DNA from: Amblyornis subalaris
Taxonomy: Eukaryota > Chordata > Aves > Passeriformes > Ptilonorhynchidae
Length of the DNA: 64,000 nucleotides
Assembly (NCBI GenBank): GCA_018881555.1
Contig: JACAXG010000013.1
Span: forward strand, 7,354,191-7,418,190
Direction: 5' to 3'
This document shows, piece after piece, positions 60,435 through 64,000 of this stretch. The notes under the pieces are model-generated. The model worked only from the letters and a program-made list of their open reading frames with translations, was not told the DNA's origin and did no database searches. The position numbers were made by a program, and so were the translations under genes. How positions within the stretch are numbered: position 1 is the first letter of the stretch; each line of letters opens with the position of its first letter.

Positions 60435-61455
60435 AGTGGGGACGCCTCACGGGTGCTCACAGATCCACATGCCCTAATAGNAGCTGAGTACCTGGCCCAA
60501 GCATTGCCTTAGGCCCTTGGGCATCTTCACGGAGGATTTTTCATTTTTTTAAGGTTAGAATTTGACTTTCCTGTTTCNTCTGCCCACTGGAAAAAGTCTG
60601 GCACTAACATTAGTCCCTGGTTCTACTGCCTCATGCTCTGCTTAATCTGTAAAAAGCAGAAAAGAAGGTAGAAAAGGTCCTTCCTGTTTAAAGGAAAAAA
60701 AAGAAAAGAAAGGCAGAGTGGGGGGAAGAAAACTCAAAAGCATAGGAATAGTGAAATCCAGTCTGTAAGAAAGTCATCAAGAAAATTTCCTGCCAAGTCA
60801 GAGCTCAGATTTCTCTTTATCTAGAAAAAAACCCATTTCCCTTTCTTCCAAAGGCTATCACATTTTTTTTTTTNTTCAGAATAAGAAGCAAATGAAGTGC
60901 CTAATGTGAAGAATTTGAGCTAATGTTATAAACCCTGTAAGCTGGTAAATAATTAGAGACCCTCGTTGGTATTACATGAAGATAAATGATTCCACACAGT
61001 CCAAAGCTGAACCATACTCCTGCTAAGNACCTTAGTCTTAACTGTAGGAATATAGAAATATCATATATAAATCTCTCCATGATCTTCTCATAGANAAAAA
61101 ATGAAGTGCAGTTGGTTTTGAAGATCAATGGAGTTGCTGTTTCCTTCTTATTTGATTATGCAAGTATGCCATGCAGGAGCTTGGATAGCAAGCGATTNGT
61201 GAAGAGCAAGAAATACATTTGTTGGCATTAGAGTAACAAGCAGGATTTTTGATCAGTGATAAGGTATTCTTTCATATATATACACACATATAAATAGATG
61301 TTTTCAACGTGTGAAATCATGTGAAAACACGGAGCAGATGTTCTGTACCAGTGGGGTTATCGCGCCTTGGTCGTGCTTTCCCGGGAGCCGANGCACGGCA
61401 GGCTCAGCAGGACACGCCTGGTGGATAAAGTAATGCTGCTACTGGGAAAGAACAC
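60435..61455. other. Intergenic AT-rich sequence
   Basis: Nothing recognised apart from a T-rich run near 60860 and a short TA/CA alternation near 61275. Confidence 0.6.
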
Positions 61456-61701
61456 TTAGACAGTGGCTAACCTGGCTTGTTTAAACACGAGAGGTGACTC
61501 GTCTGCTTCGTCAGCTTCTGGATGAGTCAGACTGTACACAGACGGTTTCATTGGAAGCATATTTTCCAGTAATTGGTCATTTGTAATGGTCTGCACATCC
61601 AAGGGACAGGTTCTCTCAGCCCATGAACAGGGATGCAGCAAACCATGGTCGTGTTTGAAACGCTGCTGGACCCAAAAGATGAGTAGCCAGAACAGAACGA
61701 G
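61456..61701 (-). CDS. Unnamed open segment: hydrophobic helix plus acidic tail
   Basis: An 82-codon open stretch ending in TAA (61456-61458). It reads a hydrophobic run LVLFWLLIFWV, then QQRFKHDHGLLHPCSWAERT, and an acidic segment HPEADEADESPLVFKQA. This resembles a membrane segment followed by a cytoplasmic tail. A tandem CAGCAG acceptor (exon start 61665 or 61662) and a donor-like AG/GTTAGC (61472/61471) are possible borders. No family is recognised. Codon choice and lack of stops look more coding-like than nearby frames, but chance is not excluded. Confidence 0.25.
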   Translation of the reverse strand, partial: LVLFWLLIFWVQQRFKHDHGLLHPCSWAERTCPLDVQTITNDQLLENMLPMKPSVYSLTHPEADEADESPLVFKQARLATV

Positions 61702-63317
61702 TTAAAAATGAGTGGGCAGAAAAAGGTTTACAAAATCTCCCGAGGTTTACATCTTTCTTTCTCANGGGGAAGTGCACATTGGATGGAAACTGGTCCTATT
61801 TATCCCCAATGGACCTTTTTATCCCCACTGTGCCCAAGCCAAAGGATTTATGAATCTGCNTTCAAAAAAGGCAGCCTAAGGGAAGATCTAAATATCTCTT
61901 TTTCTGAATAAACTGCTTGAATTCTGCTTGGTTCACTGCTCATATTTCTAAGGACAACACAATGACTGCTGCAGAGATGTATTGCTTTGGCATCCGTGTT
62001 TCCCTACAGAAGAGGTTATAGGGACTAAAATCATAATTCTCTCTATAGATATAGATTATAAGAAACTGAGGATTAATGCAGCAAAATCCTCTGCGGTAGC
62101 AAATAAAATACAGAAACAAATGCACCTTTAAGCAGCGTCAAAAAGACTGTAGCACAAAACAATTTCAGAAATATTGTTATCTTCTAATCCACATTTCTTA
62201 GCTTTTTCCAGGCTAGAGTTAATCTGCCGTCACAGCTTCCATATTTGAAAAAATGATCAAAAAAACTCCCTAACTGGGAACTTGTGACCAACAGAGAGGT
62301 CAAATACAAAGATTTATGTATAGAAAGAGAGGNGGTGGGCAAATAAATGGGTCACACAGTGCCAGCCCCTCTGCTCACCAGTTTGGCTCTTGGCAGCATT
62401 TCCAGCAACGTGTCCTACATATTTGGGGATCTTATGTCGGGGCATGTGACGCTGGGGATGTCAAGAGCACATTGCTGCGAGGCNGAGGGGGCAGAGGGAC
62501 ACCCCAGCACAGCGGCACCCGCGGCACAGGGAGGGGCCAGTCTGCCAAGGTGAGGAGCGACCGGGAGTGAAACGTGGCAGAAGCTGCAATGCCCCTGCAA
62601 GTATTTTCCACATCTCAGAGCAGACAGTCAGCAGTGAATGAAAAATTAGAAATGTCACATGTGTACTTGTTTTTTTTTTTTAAAAAAAAAACAACCCAAA
62701 ACCCACTAGTTTTTCTGCCGTGCTTGCCAAGGGGCAGCTCTAATTCATCCCCTTGGCCATCTCGGTTGGATTTTCCTCTCTACAATTTGCTAAACAGTGG
62801 GATTTCCATGGTTACCACAGCTTGCTATAGGACTCAAGCACACTGTGCATTTTTGCTGGGGGGACACAGACACGACCACCCAGAGCAGGGGGTGCAGCTG
62901 AGACCCTCAAGGAGCCCTGCTGAGGGCACAAAGGGGATGTCAGGCACTGACCCGGGCGAGAGGTGATGGGGAGATGGTGCTCCAGCCTTGCTTCTCCTTG
63001 CTCCGGACTAGAGACCTCGTGTAGCCACCTCATGTGGCTTTAAGCTTTTGGCAAGGCCACAGGACTGTNCCCTAGGTCCCTGCTCTGGGTTTACCCCTTG
63101 TACATGCACCAGCATCTCCAGCTAAGCCATCAGCATGGCTCAGGGTGGCCAGCTGCCAGCATTCAAATATTTTTCCCCCAACGTTTTGGTTTTTTTTTTT
63201 TTTTGGCATATGTGTACATAAACAAACACAGACATATTGCATCAGTGGAGGGTTCATAGGAAGGAATTACCATGTTAAATTCAGACTTTTTTTAAAAAAA
63301 CAAACCAATGCAATAAT
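61702..63317. other. Intergenic sequence
   Basis: Contains T12A10 at 62670-62691 and a T15 run at 63190-63204. A small GC-rich stretch occurs around 62430-62570. No gene was recognised. Confidence 0.6.
62670..62691 (+). repeat. T12A10 homopolymer pair
   Basis: Twelve T directly followed by ten A, forming a self-complementary A/T hairpin with no loop. Confidence 0.9.
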
Positions 63318-63418
63318 TAATTTCCACCAAGAGATCGTATGTTTTCCTACTTTTGATGTCTAATAAGCTAATTTCAATCAAGAGGTGGTATAATTTCCTG
63401 CTTTTGAAGTCTAATGAG
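63318..63418. repeat. 51-bp direct tandem duplication, two diverged copies
   Basis: Copy 1 begins 'taatttccaccaagagatcg' and copy 2 begins 'taatttcaatcaagaggtgg'. Both continue through 'cctacttttgatgtctaat' and 'cctgcttttgaagtctaatg' respectively. On the minus strand both copies stay open and give a 17-residue repeat (DFKSRKLYHLLIEI against DIKSRKTYDLLVEI). Confidence 0.85.
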
Positions 63419-64000
63419 TAAATTGCATGGAAACCTCCATAAAGCAGGGAACTCATTAATAAATGTATAGTCTCTTTGTCCAAGACTTCCAACTTTAAAT
63501 CAAATGCACAACAACCAGATGTTTTTCACATTACTGCATTTCAAGATTTTACTGGAAGTGATCTCATCATACATACTTAATGTAGGTATCCAACTGTGCA
63601 TGTTATTCGTATCACGAATCAGACCTTGCAGCTTTAGGACACTGTGTGGCAAACACAGCTATTGTTTAAAGTGGATAAAATTTATGCTAAGCTTGCCACA
63701 GGGAGATGAAGGAGCCCAAACTGGATGCAATATGCTGATTTTGATGAGTGTCAGAAGTGAGGAAATTATATCACTCAAATGTTTGAACTTATTGTTAGGA
63801 AACACTGAGCCACTGTTTCTGGAAAAGATATTGAATTTAGCCAATCTAGTAAATCAAAGACTTTTCTGTTTTTCTTTGAAGTAGGAAATTAACTGCAAAT
63901 GCAAAAAAATTGAGACCAGGACAAAGCTGAAACAAGATGTACTTTTTTCAAGGAGAATGAAAATGAAGGCTCGCTTGAAGGGGGAGGAGGGTGGAATAAC
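63419..64000. other. Right-edge sequence, nothing recognised
   Basis: AT-rich. An open frame on the plus strand (63504-63884) shows no family motif. Confidence 0.5.

Overview
The window is vertebrate nuclear DNA, almost certainly from a bird. Eleven sites carry 3' ends of CR1 LINEs, the main avian retroposon, in both orientations, many ending in the typical ATTCTATG-like tail. The one gene that can be read with certainty is bird-like in its compactness. Isolated single N bases are scattered throughout, which looks like masked or unresolved sites in a draft or consensus assembly. There are no prokaryotic features, CRISPR arrays or operons.

Layout. (1) About 1-24.4 kb: intergenic DNA with five CR1 fragments, a CpG-rich island at about 1.08-2.18 kb, a small CpG patch near 19 kb and simple repeats. 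By the vertebrate gene order (TGFBI followed by SMAD5 in the same orientation), the island is a candidate SMAD5 promoter with the gene lying off the left edge; this is inference, as no SMAD5 coding exon is visible. (2) 24.4-46.1 kb: a complete TGFBI (beta-ig-h3/keratoepithelin) gene on the minus strand. All 17 coding exons were traced, each with AG/GT borders and matching phases. They sum to 2043 nt, or 680 codons plus a stop. The protein is a secreted matrix adaptor: signal peptide, EMI domain, four FAS1 domains and a C-terminal RGD. The first exon lies in a CpG island with GC boxes and a G-quadruplex-type tract. (3) 46.1-64 kb: DNA upstream of TGFBI, with a 400-bp CR1, a fold-back pair of CR1 copies, another CR1, and two weak unnamed exon-like open stretches on the minus strand (about 60.3 and 61.5 kb). 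A 51-bp tandem duplication lies at 63.3 kb. LECT2, which flanks TGFBI in mammals, was not recognised.

No new multi-gene system is evident. The leads most worth checking are the unexplained minus-strand open frame at 61.46-61.70 kb, the exon-like segment at 60.23-60.34 kb, the intron-1 CpG island at 43 kb, the CR1 within about 10 bp of the exon 5 splice donor, and the protein differences at positions that matter in human TGFBI (Leu at the site equivalent to Arg555, and changed integrin motifs).
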